From NCBI GenBank assembly GCA_910584375.1, contig CAJUAH010000016.1:23916-87915 (forward strand): DNA of 64,000 bases, written 5' to 3'. Shown piece after piece: positions 43,859 to 52,208 of the stretch. The number at the start of each line of letters is the position of its first letter. The stretch's first letter is position 1. Source of the DNA: an uncultured Acetatifactor sp. GTDB taxonomy: Bacteria; Bacillota; Clostridia; Lachnospirales; Lachnospiraceae. A program made the translations under genes and the position numbers. The notes beneath the pieces are model-generated. The model saw only the letters and a list, made by a program, of their open reading frames with translations. It made no database searches and was not told the origin of the DNA.

Positions 43859-44779
43859 TCACACGGATGCAAGCATAGACTCCTTAGCCTCCTCATATTC
43901 CAGTTCTGTATAACCCAGATCCATAATTGTCTGTTTATCAAACTCTTTCTTTATCATTCTACAGATTGCCTGCCTTTTTTCTTCTTTGATTCCGGCGGCC
44001 CTGCCGACTGCCTTGCCTTCCTTGATTCCGGCGGCCTTGCCTTCCTTGATCCCGGCCTCCTTGCCTTCTTTGATTCCGGCGGCCTTGCCTTCCTTGATCC
44101 CGGCCTCCTTGCCCTCCTTGATTCCGGCGGCTTTCGCCTCCTCCATGTATTTTTCCATGATCTCACACATCGCAGACACGCCTCCTTCCTGCTCTTTCAG
44201 GTAATGTACGCGGGAGGACAGCTTGGGAAAGCGCGGATTATGCACTTCCTGCTGCATAAAACACCTCATCAGATCCGCTATTTCCGTCCCGTCGTCTATG
44301 CAGGTGTTGACAAATACCTCCTGCAATCCGTCGTCGATCGGCTCCCCATTCTCCCGAATCACCTTGTCGATATGATAGATTGTCTGTCCATATCCCAAAA
44401 AATCCCTCTCCGAGATATACACGATAATCACCCGGGGCACATTCTCAAAACGCTCCCCCGGCTCCGTGTTTTTTGTCACAATACTTGCGGCATTAAACCG
44501 CGCTCTCTTCAGATGGTCGTCGGAATGGGCTCGCTGTACCTCGATATTGCACTTTGCGCCATCTCCGAGAATGCACAGAGCGTCCAGCCTTACAGACCGC
44601 CCGTAAATATTTTTCAGACTCCGCTGGACAATCACTTCCTCCACGATCAGCGCCTTGTCCTCCAGAATCGTCCGCAGAATCTCCTGGCATACCTCCCTGT
44701 CGTCGGCGAGTACCTCAAAAAATACGTCGTCGATGGGGCGAAATCCCTCCACCCGTTCTTTCTTTTCTTCAAATGTCAT
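43859..44779 (-). CDS. Rpn/PD-(D/E)xK transposase-like nuclease
   Basis: 306 residues of the Rpn (PDDEXK_2) family, chromosomal nucleases implicated in RecA-independent recombination. The nuclease core is visible: VRLDALCILGDG followed by the strand KCNIEVQRAH, giving D...ExQ. The C-terminal third is a low-complexity charged repeat, GIKEGKEA / GIKEGKAA alternating, probably a long helix, before the final KEFDKQTIMDLGYTE segment. Repeat number is likely variable between strains. It is not flanked by insertion-sequence ends. Confidence 0.85.
   Translation of the reverse strand: MTFEEKKERVEGFRPIDDVFFEVLADDREVCQEILRTILEDKALIVEEVIVQRSLKNIYGRSVRLDALCILGDGAKCNIEVQRAHSDDHLKRARFNAASIVTKNTEPGERFENVPRVIIVYISERDFLGYGQTIYHIDKVIRENGEPIDDGLQEVFVNTCIDDGTEIADLMRCFMQQEVHNPRFPKLSSRVHYLKEQEGGVSAMCEIMEKYMEEAKAAGIKEGKEAGIKEGKAAGIKEGKEAGIKEGKAAGIKEGKAVGRAAGIKEEKRQAICRMIKKEFDKQTIMDLGYTELEYEEAKESMLASV
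43990..44125. repeat. 48-bp-period tandem repeat inside the Rpn gene
   Basis: Nearly identical units encode alternating GIKEGKEA and GIKEGKAA octapeptides; period 24 bp at the lower level, 48 bp at the higher. Prone to copy-number change in frame. Confidence 0.8.
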
Positions 44780-45194
44780 CCTTTTCCTCCCTTTCCCTGC
44801 CGCGGCAGTTTTATTTATCTATATTTACAAGGGAAAAATAAGGACAGTAATCCTGTATTGCTTATATAGACGGCCTGTTACTGCCGCACCAGAAGTACTC
44901 GGAACTGTCAGAGAATTGGTTCTACAGTTCCTCAATCGGCGATATGCGTCACGCAGATTTAACGCCTCACCTTCGGATATCGGACATATCCGGGAAAGTG
45001 TATCGCCACAACTATTATATACCATATTCCAGGGCAGAAATCAACAGGGATAAAAATATTTGTTTATATCCGGCAATACCGCAAACACCGCAGAAAAATA
45101 CGATCTTGTCCGAAAATAATCCGTCACGGGCAGATGTATGCGTCAAAAACGGGGCAGTCCCCACGGAACTGCCCCGTCCTGTAAAGCGCAATCT
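44780..45194. other. Intergenic, no gene seen except a terminator
   Basis: 415 bases between the Rpn gene start and the LysM gene end. Short frames lack ribosome sites. The only clear element is the terminator at 45145-45177. Confidence 0.45.
45145..45177 (-). terminator. Terminator of the LysM protein gene
   Basis: Stem ACGGGGCAGT / ACTGCCCCGT (45168-45177 with 45149-45158) followed by a U-run in leftward RNA. Confidence 0.85.
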
Positions 45195-47015
45195 TTAATT
45201 AATATAGATGACCTGTCCCGGAACGATCTTGTTCGGGTTTTTGATCTGAGGATTCTTAGCCGTCAGCTCGCTGAGTTTCATTCCGTTGGTGCGGGAGATT
45301 CTGCTGAGGGTATCTCCCCTCTGCACGATATAGACGTCCGCACCCGCAGTCAGAACCGGCTCGCTTATGTTCTGTTCCCTGGCCACCTTGACTGCATCTC
45401 CGGGAGCTGCCGCCGCAATCCGGCCCACCAGATCCGCCTGCGCGTCCGAGCGCGCAGAGCCGCCTCTGTTCGCATTCTGTCCAGGCGCGGACGTATTCGT
45501 CCCGGAATACTCCGCGAACACAAAGGTGGAAAATCCGGTCACGGTAAAGGTGATGGTTCTGTCGCCGTTTACATGGAAAGCGGCCATTTTTGCAGTTCCG
45601 TCCGCATGATAGTGCAGGATAATCATCTGGGAGGGATCAATACCCTGCGGTACAGGCATGGTGACGGATATGGGCATGGTCAAGTCATGCACTTCCACAC
45701 CGCCGCTGACCAGACTGATATCCAGCTGTACTTTCTTTTCATAGCCCGGCAGAGTGGGAATCTGTTTCTCCTTGGGTGTTACGTCCATCTGTAAGCCTAC
45801 ATCCTGTCCCTGAGCGGCGTTAAAGGCGGCGCCCACCAGGCTGACCTTCTCCGGATCCACATACGCTCTGGCCGCATCGGATACAGCCGGAGCTTTCACT
45901 TCAATATTCCGCTCCGCCGCGTAACGGCTCTCCAGATCTTTTATCCGTTCCCTGAAACTGTCGCTGGTCTGCATGGCCTGCTGGATGGAGAAAGGCGTGA
46001 CGCCGGACGTCAGCAGCTCTACCGTCTCCGCCGCGCTCTTATCTGCTGCCGAGTCCAGTATACCACCCAGTCTTTCCGTATTCACCGCGGTATCCAGGAT
46101 CTCAGACTGACTTACCCTCCCATTGGCAACCACATCCACATTACTGCTGATTGTCCTTAACTCAACGTAATATCTGCCCTCGCCGCTCCTGGATATGCTG
46201 TCTGAAAAATCTACGTCTATCACCGCTTTGTCTTTGTCATGATCAAAAACCTGCATTACGTCATAATCCGTTATTCCGTCGTCTACTTTATACAGAGTCA
46301 TCACAAATGCCTCCATATATTCAGCATTCTCCGGCCTCGCAAAATGAATCAATCCCGCCTGCTGTTCATCCCAATATGGCTTAACGGCGCCCAGTTCCCG
46401 CTCCGGGCGGACATACTCGATACTGTCCGACCACTCAGACCATTCGCTGCTCTGATGATTCCCGTCAATCGACAATGCACGCACACGAAATCTATAGCTC
46501 CCGGATTCGGATATCGCCGCATCCTCGCCCCGGTAACCATTATCTCTGAGAGCGAGATAATACATAGGATAATAGCTATGTTCCGCCAAAAGAATATCTG
46601 TTTCACTATAGCCATCTACCTCATAGGCATACTCGTACGCAACATCCCTGAACACAATCTGCCCGTCTCTGCTAAGTTCAAAACCATACTGCGAATGCCT
46701 GGCATAACTGAAAAACCCTTCCCCCATACTGTCATTTACGCCGCTCCACTCTGCACTGTACCTGCCATTTGGGAAACCTGAGGTACTTACCCCCCAACGC
46801 AGATTGGTCGGCACGTCCAACTGTATCGTCTCCTCCAAAGACAGATCAGTCAGCGTTCTGGGCTGTACCTCCTCCGGCGCATTCCCTGATACGGAGTAAA
46901 GTTCCTCTCCCGGCCTCTCCTGTGCATTCACCTGTAACAAACCGCCCGGATTCCCGAAAGGTGACACCAACAGCGCCAGCGCCAGCAGGGACGCCATCAT
47001 TGCCTGTCTCTTCAT
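45195..47015 (-). CDS. Secreted LysM-domain protein
   Basis: 606 residues. A signal peptide (AMMASLLALALLVSPFG) is followed by a large region of beta-sandwich character with fibronectin-like pieces (YRFRVRALSIDGNHQSSEWS), a helical segment, and a ZU5/internalin-like stretch (VTMPVPQGIDPSQMIILHYH). The C-terminal LysM, YIVQRGDTLSRISRTNGM to IVPGQVIYIN, binds peptidoglycan and should hold the protein on the wall. No sortase motif. Function is unknown; adhesion or wall structure is plausible. Confidence 0.8.
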   Translation of the reverse strand: MKRQAMMASLLALALLVSPFGNPGGLLQVNAQERPGEELYSVSGNAPEEVQPRTLTDLSLEETIQLDVPTNLRWGVSTSGFPNGRYSAEWSGVNDSMGEGFFSYARHSQYGFELSRDGQIVFRDVAYEYAYEVDGYSETDILLAEHSYYPMYYLALRDNGYRGEDAAISESGSYRFRVRALSIDGNHQSSEWSEWSDSIEYVRPERELGAVKPYWDEQQAGLIHFARPENAEYMEAFVMTLYKVDDGITDYDVMQVFDHDKDKAVIDVDFSDSISRSGEGRYYVELRTISSNVDVVANGRVSQSEILDTAVNTERLGGILDSAADKSAAETVELLTSGVTPFSIQQAMQTSDSFRERIKDLESRYAAERNIEVKAPAVSDAARAYVDPEKVSLVGAAFNAAQGQDVGLQMDVTPKEKQIPTLPGYEKKVQLDISLVSGGVEVHDLTMPISVTMPVPQGIDPSQMIILHYHADGTAKMAAFHVNGDRTITFTVTGFSTFVFAEYSGTNTSAPGQNANRGGSARSDAQADLVGRIAAAAPGDAVKVAREQNISEPVLTAGADVYIVQRGDTLSRISRTNGMKLSELTAKNPQIKNPNKIVPGQVIYIN

Positions 47016-47468
47016 TGTCTTGTTTCCTCCTATCTCTGTTTGTCCGTTTTTCAGACATGCCTGTTTTCCGCCCGTCGGCTTTGATTATGCATTGAAAAAA
47101 TGTCCATTTTACGGCAATGCCAAAACTACCGTAACTCACGCGCCAGATCCTGTCAACCTCCCGCAAAACCGGTTTCCCCAAAATTCCCCGTATTTATCGG
47201 CTTTTTCGGGCGCGAAAAAATATTATTTAACTGTTATTAATATCTATTCTCAGTGCCCATTAACATTATTTATATGGTATGGATGCCCCCAAATGCAAAG
47301 TCCCCTACAGACATACAAAAACAGAGACCGGAAAATACCTTTTCCAGTCTCTGCGCCTGAAAACTCTCAGCCATAGACTACTGCTTCTGTAAAAGTCCAA
47401 CGAAATACACGGCGCGGATTCCTCCACGCCGTGTACATTATCCTTTTATTAATCTCCCGGATTCCGGC
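47016..47468. other. Intergenic between LysM gene and groEL
   Basis: 453 bases. It contains the groESL terminator (47316-47353), a second hairpin near 47407-47438 and AT-rich DNA toward the LysM promoter; no gene seen. Confidence 0.45.
47316..47353 (-). terminator. Terminator of the groESL operon
   Basis: Stem CAGAGAC-x-GGAAAA type (47340-47353 with 47322-47335, loop of 4) followed by TTTTTG in leftward RNA. A further hairpin at about 47407-47438 lies closer to the stop. Confidence 0.75.
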
Positions 47469-49091
47469 TTACATCATGCCGCCCATGCCGCCGCCTGCGG
47501 GCATTGCGGGAGCGTCCTCCTTGATGTTGGCCACTACGGACTCGGTGGTCAGCAGAGTGCTGGCAACGCTGGTGGCATTCTGCAGAGCGCTTCTGGTCAC
47601 CTTGGCGGGATCCAGGATACCCGCGCTCACCATGTCCACATACTCCTCTTTCAGTACGTCAAAGCCTACGCCTACTGCGGACTCCTCCACCTTGTTGATG
47701 ATTACGCTGCCCTCCAGACCGGCATTGGCCGCGATATGGTACAGAGGCGCCTCCAGAGCTTTCAAAACGATCTGCGCGCCGGTCTTCTCGTCGCCCTCCA
47801 TGGTCTCCGCCAGCTTAACCACTTCCTTGGCCGCATGGATATAAGCGGAACCGCCGCCGCAGATGATGCCTTCCTCCACGGCAGCCCTGGTGGCAGCCAG
47901 AGCATCTTCCAGACGCAATTTAGCCTCTTTCATCTCGGTCTCAGTGGCCGCGCCCACGCGGATCACTGCCACGCCGCCAGCCAGCTTGGCCAGTCTCTCC
48001 TGCAGTTTCTCCCTGTCAAAATCAGAAGTTGTCTCCTCGATCTGGGCCTTAATCTGGGCGATACGGCTCTGAATCGCGTTCTTGTCGCCCTCGCCGTCCA
48101 CGATCACGGTGTTCTCTTTCTGCACCTTCACGGACTTGGCGCGGCCCAGCATGGACATCTCAGTGTCTTTCAGCTCATAGCCCAGCTCGGAGCTGATCAC
48201 GGTGCCGCCGGTCAGGATGGCGATATCCTCCAGCATGGCCTTTCTTCTGTCACCGTAGCCGGGAGCCTTGACAGCCACCACATTGAAAGTACCGCGCAAT
48301 TTGTTGACGATCAGGGTGGTCAGAGCCTCGCCCTCCACATCCTCGGCGATAATCAGCAGCTTGGCGCCGCACTGTACCACCTGCTCCAACAGGGGCAGAA
48401 TCTCCTGAATATTGGAGATCTTCTTGTCGGTGATCAGGATATAGGGATTATCCAGAGTCGCCTCCATCTTATCCATATCTGTCGCCATATAAGCGGAGAT
48501 ATAACCTCTGTCAAACTGCATGCCTTCCACCAGATCCAGTTCGGTCTGCATGGTCTTGGACTCCTCGATGGTGATTACGCCGTCCCCGCTGACCTTCTCC
48601 ATAGCGTCTGCTACCAGCTGGCCCACTTCCTCGTCTCCCGCGGAGATGGCTGCCACTCTGGCGATATGCTCCTTGCCGTTCACCTTCTGGCTCATGCCGG
48701 CGATGGCCTGAACAGCACAGTCCGTCGCTTTCTTCATACCCTTTCTCAGGATGATGGGGTTAGCGCCCGCCGCCAGGTTCTTGATCCCGGCGTTTACCAT
48801 AGCCTGCGCCAGAACCGTCGCCGTAGTGGTACCGTCGCCCGCCACATCGTTGGTCTTGGTAGCCACTTCCTTGACCAGCTGTGCGCCCATGTTCTCAAAA
48901 GCGTCCTCCAGCTCGATCTCCTTGGCGATGGTCACGCCGTCGTTGGTAATCAGGGGAGCGCCGAAAGACTTATCCAGCACTACGTTCCTGCCTTTGGGTC
49001 CTAAAGTTACTCTAACTGTATCAGCCAGCTGGTTCACACCGGATTCCAGGGCTGCGCGCGCCTCCGCGCCATACTTGATTTCCTTTGCCAT
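47469..49091 (-). CDS. groL: Chaperonin GroEL
   Basis: 540 residues, the 60-kDa chaperonin. All family landmarks are seen: opening MAKEIKYGAEARAALESGVN, GPKGRNVVLDKSFGAP, the ATP-site GDGTTTATVLAQAM, the apical domain, and the Gly/Met tail GGGMGGMM. It follows groES in the same operon under CIRCE control and folds newly made or heat-damaged proteins in the cytosol. Confidence 0.98.
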   Translation of the reverse strand: MAKEIKYGAEARAALESGVNQLADTVRVTLGPKGRNVVLDKSFGAPLITNDGVTIAKEIELEDAFENMGAQLVKEVATKTNDVAGDGTTTATVLAQAMVNAGIKNLAAGANPIILRKGMKKATDCAVQAIAGMSQKVNGKEHIARVAAISAGDEEVGQLVADAMEKVSGDGVITIEESKTMQTELDLVEGMQFDRGYISAYMATDMDKMEATLDNPYILITDKKISNIQEILPLLEQVVQCGAKLLIIAEDVEGEALTTLIVNKLRGTFNVVAVKAPGYGDRRKAMLEDIAILTGGTVISSELGYELKDTEMSMLGRAKSVKVQKENTVIVDGEGDKNAIQSRIAQIKAQIEETTSDFDREKLQERLAKLAGGVAVIRVGAATETEMKEAKLRLEDALAATRAAVEEGIICGGGSAYIHAAKEVVKLAETMEGDEKTGAQIVLKALEAPLYHIAANAGLEGSVIINKVEESAVGVGFDVLKEEYVDMVSAGILDPAKVTRSALQNATSVASTLLTTESVVANIKEDAPAMPAGGGMGGMM

Positions 49092-49166
49092 AATGAATAC
49101 GCCTCCATTTTCTTAGATTGATATACCGCCGGAAACAGGTTCTCCGGCCATGCGCGATCCAACCGT

Positions 49167-49451
49167 CTACTGGATGACCGCCAGGATGTCGTTCTGTTTC
49201 ACGATGATATACTCGTCCTCGTCCAGTTTCACCTCAGTGCCGGAATACTTGGAGAAGATGACCTGGTCGCCGACCTTGACCTCCATCTTTACTTCCTTGC
49301 CGTCCACCACGCCGCCGGGACCTACCGCGATCACCTCTGCCTGCTGGGGTTTCTCCTTGTTCTGTCCGGGCAGAACGATGCCGGACTTGGTGGTCTCTTC
49401 AGCCACCAGCTGTTTCAATACGACTCTGTCGCCTAAAGGTACTAACTTCAT
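49167..49451 (-). CDS. groS: Co-chaperonin GroES
   Basis: 94 residues from MKLVPLGDRVVLK. The start at 49451 follows AAGGAGG; a longer frame starting at 49487 would begin inside the CIRCE operator and is rejected. The mobile loop KSGIVLPGQNKEKPQQ and the roof segment are normal. It caps GroEL during folding. Confidence 0.98.
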   Translation of the reverse strand: MKLVPLGDRVVLKQLVAEETTKSGIVLPGQNKEKPQQAEVIAVGPGGVVDGKEVKMEVKVGDQVIFSKYSGTEVKLDEDEYIIVKQNDILAVIQ

Positions 49452-49480
49452 ATTGTCTGCCTCCTTAACTAAACCTTTTG

Positions 49481-49507
49481 TTAGCACTCTTATATGTCGA
49501 GTGCTAA
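49481..49507. promoter_or_regulatory. CIRCE operator (HrcA site)
   Basis: Perfect TTAGCACTC-N9-GAGTGCTAA, the HrcA heat-shock repressor site, 30 bases upstream of groES. Confidence 0.97.
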
Positions 49508-49530
49508 TCTCTGGAACATATATTAGTTTT

Positions 49531-49556
49531 ATATGCGGCGGTTTGCAACCGCATAT
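49531..49556. repeat. Palindrome upstream of CIRCE
   Basis: ATATGCGG at 49531-49538 pairs with 49549-49556 around a 10-base loop, in the groES upstream region. Role unknown. Confidence 0.4.
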
Positions 49557-49751
49557 AGAAGGATATATGATTTGATTTTATGAATTTATCTCGCGTTTTC
49601 TCTTTTTTTTCTCCCGTTTACTCATTTTTCACGGTTTGGAGTGATTTTATACTTATTTTAGAATTATAAAATCTTACTTTTCAAAACGCCGCAGCAGGGA
49701 ATACACGGCGATCCCCGCTACCAGCATGAACACGTAACCGTTCCCGATACA

Positions 49752-50441
49752 TTAAAAAAAATCGCCCATGATCTCGTACTCCCGCAGCATACCCCAGGTC
49801 TGCTGCCATTTTTCCGCAAAGGACAGGCTCCTGTAGCCGGAGAAGGTGAGATTGTTACGCAGATACCAGATAAAACCGCCATAGGTGGCAAAGGGCAGCA
49901 TCAGCGCGCACATCCCCGCGCTGACAGCCATACCGTCCGTTCCCATATTCCAGGAGAACAGCTTATAGCCGCCAAAGCTCAAAAGGATCATGATGATCCC
50001 GCCAAATACAGTGATATAGCCCTCCCCCATGATGCAGGACCATATCAGCGCCCCCAGCAGGCAGCCTATGGCCGCTCCCAGCGCTCCCAGCCCCACATGG
50101 GATTTTTTGGCAGTGGCAATATCCTGCAGGTCTTTGTGCAGCTCCGCCGCCTCCACTGCCTCCGCCTGCTGTTGGGCCAGTTTCTCCGCTGCGGATTTGG
50201 GACGGTTTGCCTCCTGCTCCAGATATTTGGCATAGGCTTTTTCCGCTTTCCACTTGACCAGAAACAAAGCGACCCCCGCCGCTGCCATGGCCAGCCCCAA
50301 CAGAGCAAGGGGCGTGAAACTCCCGGCGCTTGTCGCCAGCGCCAGTATAAAAAGTATGAGACCTGCCGCCCCCAGCGCCGCTCCCGCCAGTTTACCCCGT
50401 TTGATCTTTTTCTGATTTTCCTGATGTATGCTTTGCTGCAT
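49752..50441 (-). CDS. Membrane protein of unknown function, with in-frame stop before a last helix
   Basis: 229 residues with two N-terminal membrane helices (LAGAALGAAGLILFILALAT and the following segment), an E/A/Q-rich helical linker (about 70-110), and three more hydrophobic segments. It ends at a TAA in the T8 run (49752). The same frame continues for 25 codons, with a hydrophobic segment YVFMLVAGIAVYSLLRRFEK, to a second TAA at 49674-49676. That looks like the original C-terminal helix with a positively charged tail, so the gene may carry a nonsense or homopolymer change. No family recognised. Confidence 0.65.
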   Translation of the reverse strand: MQQSIHQENQKKIKRGKLAGAALGAAGLILFILALATSAGSFTPLALLGLAMAAAGVALFLVKWKAEKAYAKYLEQEANRPKSAAEKLAQQQAEAVEAAELHKDLQDIATAKKSHVGLGALGAAIGCLLGALIWSCIMGEGYITVFGGIIMILLSFGGYKLFSWNMGTDGMAVSAGMCALMLPFATYGGFIWYLRNNLTFSGYRSLSFAEKWQQTWGMLREYEIMGDFF

Positions 50442-50515
50442 CTCTTCTGTCCTCCCTCATCTACTTCATAATAAAAAGGGAGTCCTGTATGCCCGACTCC
50501 CTGTGCGCAACCTTA

Positions 50516-51184
50516 TCAACACTTAATTTCCAGATATCCCAACAGCTTGCTCATATCGTACTCCTCCAGCACGCCCAGATTGGAATCATAGAATTTGCCG
50601 TCATAATGTACCAGATAGTGACAGAAACGCCCCATCTTTTCCATCATAATACAGCACTTGGGCAGCACGGTGGGACGTCCCTCCGTGTACATAATAATAT
50701 CCGTGTGATCGATGCCGTAATAGTTCAGAGCGGAGATCACTCTGCCCATGGTAGCCTGCCACTCCCGGCAGTCCATGACGCTGATCACCTCCGCGATGGT
50801 CACACCTGCCAGCATGGCCACGCAGGACTGCCCGCACAGACCGTCTTCCGGTTGGATGATCACATTCATGCTGTCTATTCTGCGAATGGGATTCTCAAAA
50901 CTGTAAGGGCTGTTCTGATCCATCTTGATCAGACTGCCCGTCACATGCAGCAGGATCTTATGGCTCTGTCCCAGATCCACCTTGACCGCATCCTCGTCCT
51001 CGATGTGGATCTGATAATTCCCCTTCTCCTGGGGGATCAGTTCACAGTCGATGATCGTATTGTCAAGCACCACATCCGCCTGAATCACGTCCCGCTGCTT
51101 ACATACCTCCCAGATGTTGAAAGGGATCTGGATCATATACCCTTTCTCCTTTTTCTCGATTTTTGACTCAAAAAAGTACCTCAT
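50516..51184 (-). CDS. DUF1905-like plus C39-like peptidase fusion
   Basis: 222 residues from the ATG at 51184 (GGAGG upstream). Residues 15-85 resemble the DUF1905 barrel (YMIQIPFNIWEVCKQRDVIQ). Residues 105-220 look like a papain-fold C39-type domain: DGLCGQSCVAMLAGVTIAEV with Cys117, then FCHYLVHYDGKFYDSNLG with His189 and Asp200 as a plausible triad. No signal or transporter domain. I do not know a described family with this pairing; activity is inferred from motifs only. Confidence 0.65.
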   Translation of the reverse strand: MRYFFESKIEKKEKGYMIQIPFNIWEVCKQRDVIQADVVLDNTIIDCELIPQEKGNYQIHIEDEDAVKVDLGQSHKILLHVTGSLIKMDQNSPYSFENPIRRIDSMNVIIQPEDGLCGQSCVAMLAGVTIAEVISVMDCREWQATMGRVISALNYYGIDHTDIIMYTEGRPTVLPKCCIMMEKMGRFCHYLVHYDGKFYDSNLGVLEEYDMSKLLGYLEIKC

Positions 51185-51295
51185 GCCTGTAACCTCCGCC
51201 AAATGATATGAAAATTGCTTTGTAACCGCTTACATTCTCTATTTTATCAGATTTTCTACCACATGCAATAGCTGTACCGAAAAAAATACAACTCG

Positions 51296-52171
51296 TTATT
51301 TTTCTATCAAAGCACCCTTACGCACCTGGGAAGGAGACATGCCGTAGTGTTTTTTAAAAAGCTTGCTGAAATGATATGCGTCGTCATATCCCACGGCTGC
51401 GGCCACTTTCTGGATCGACATGTCCTGCTCCTCCACCAGCAGTTCCTTCGCCCTCTCCAACCGGATATTGATCAGATGTCTGATGGGCGTATCGCCGGTC
51501 TCGCTCTTAAATATCTTGGAGATATAGAAAGGACTTAAGTACATATTTTCCGCGATGGTATCCAGAGAGATCTTCTCGCTGTAGTGATCCTCAAAATAAC
51601 TGACGATCTGCTCCACCACATACTTTTTGTTGACCGAATCGAAGGCATACCCCTTCATGGGCTGGGGATGGGGAGACTGTTCCTTCAAAATCAGCAGCAG
51701 CAACTGCATCAGATAGGCCTTCAGCATATGATAGCGTCCCGGCCAGCATACGGCGCCCTCCGCCTCCATGGACGAACATATCCGAAAGATCCTCTGCCGC
51801 AGTTCCCCGCTGGTATGCAGAATATATCCTCCTCCCGGCAGCGGTATATCCCCCGGCTCCCGCCCCGGGAGCTGCAGATCACAGAATCCCACAAAGAACT
51901 CCGTAGTGGGTACTTCCGCCTCGGGAACATACAGCGCCTGATGGTGTACGCCGGGTTTGAAGAGCAGCAGATCCCCCTCCTCCACATCGTATGTCTGTCC
52001 TTCTATATGATATTTTCCCTCGCCGGACAGCACATAGGCCAGTTCCACGATGTCATGGCAGTGGTAGGATTCCTCCACCGCCGTCCGGGTACCTTTCCAG
52101 GTAAATAAAAAAGTGGGATTCATCTCCTCGATCTGTATGGAATTGTCCTCATCGACACAATATCTGCTCAT
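51296..52171 (-). CDS. AraC-family transcriptional regulator with cupin sensor
   Basis: 291 residues from the ATG at 52171, seven bases after AGGGGA. The N-terminal cupin (HCHDIVELAYVLSGEGKYHI and DLLLFKPGVHHQALY) is a sugar-sensing-type domain; the C-terminal double HTH reads LDTIAENMYLSPFYISKIFK and VAAAVGYDDAYHFSKLFKKH. Such regulators in Firmicutes usually control glycan or sugar uptake genes, but none is adjacent, so the target is unknown. Confidence 0.9.
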   Translation of the reverse strand: MSRYCVDEDNSIQIEEMNPTFLFTWKGTRTAVEESYHCHDIVELAYVLSGEGKYHIEGQTYDVEEGDLLLFKPGVHHQALYVPEAEVPTTEFFVGFCDLQLPGREPGDIPLPGGGYILHTSGELRQRIFRICSSMEAEGAVCWPGRYHMLKAYLMQLLLLILKEQSPHPQPMKGYAFDSVNKKYVVEQIVSYFEDHYSEKISLDTIAENMYLSPFYISKIFKSETGDTPIRHLINIRLERAKELLVEEQDMSIQKVAAAVGYDDAYHFSKLFKKHYGMSPSQVRKGALIEK

Positions 52172-52208
52172 CCGCATATCCCCTGTCCTATCCAAAAAGC
52201 ATCACCCG

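Noticed and set aside
43990..44125. Tandem repeat in the Rpn gene as a CRISPR array
   Set aside because: Units are contiguous, in frame and coding, without unique spacers.
47736..49004. 422-codon open frame antisense to groEL
   Set aside because: Shadow of a certain gene.
49452..49487. Upstream start for groES
   Set aside because: It would begin inside the CIRCE operator; the ATG at 49451 has AAGGAGG at correct spacing.
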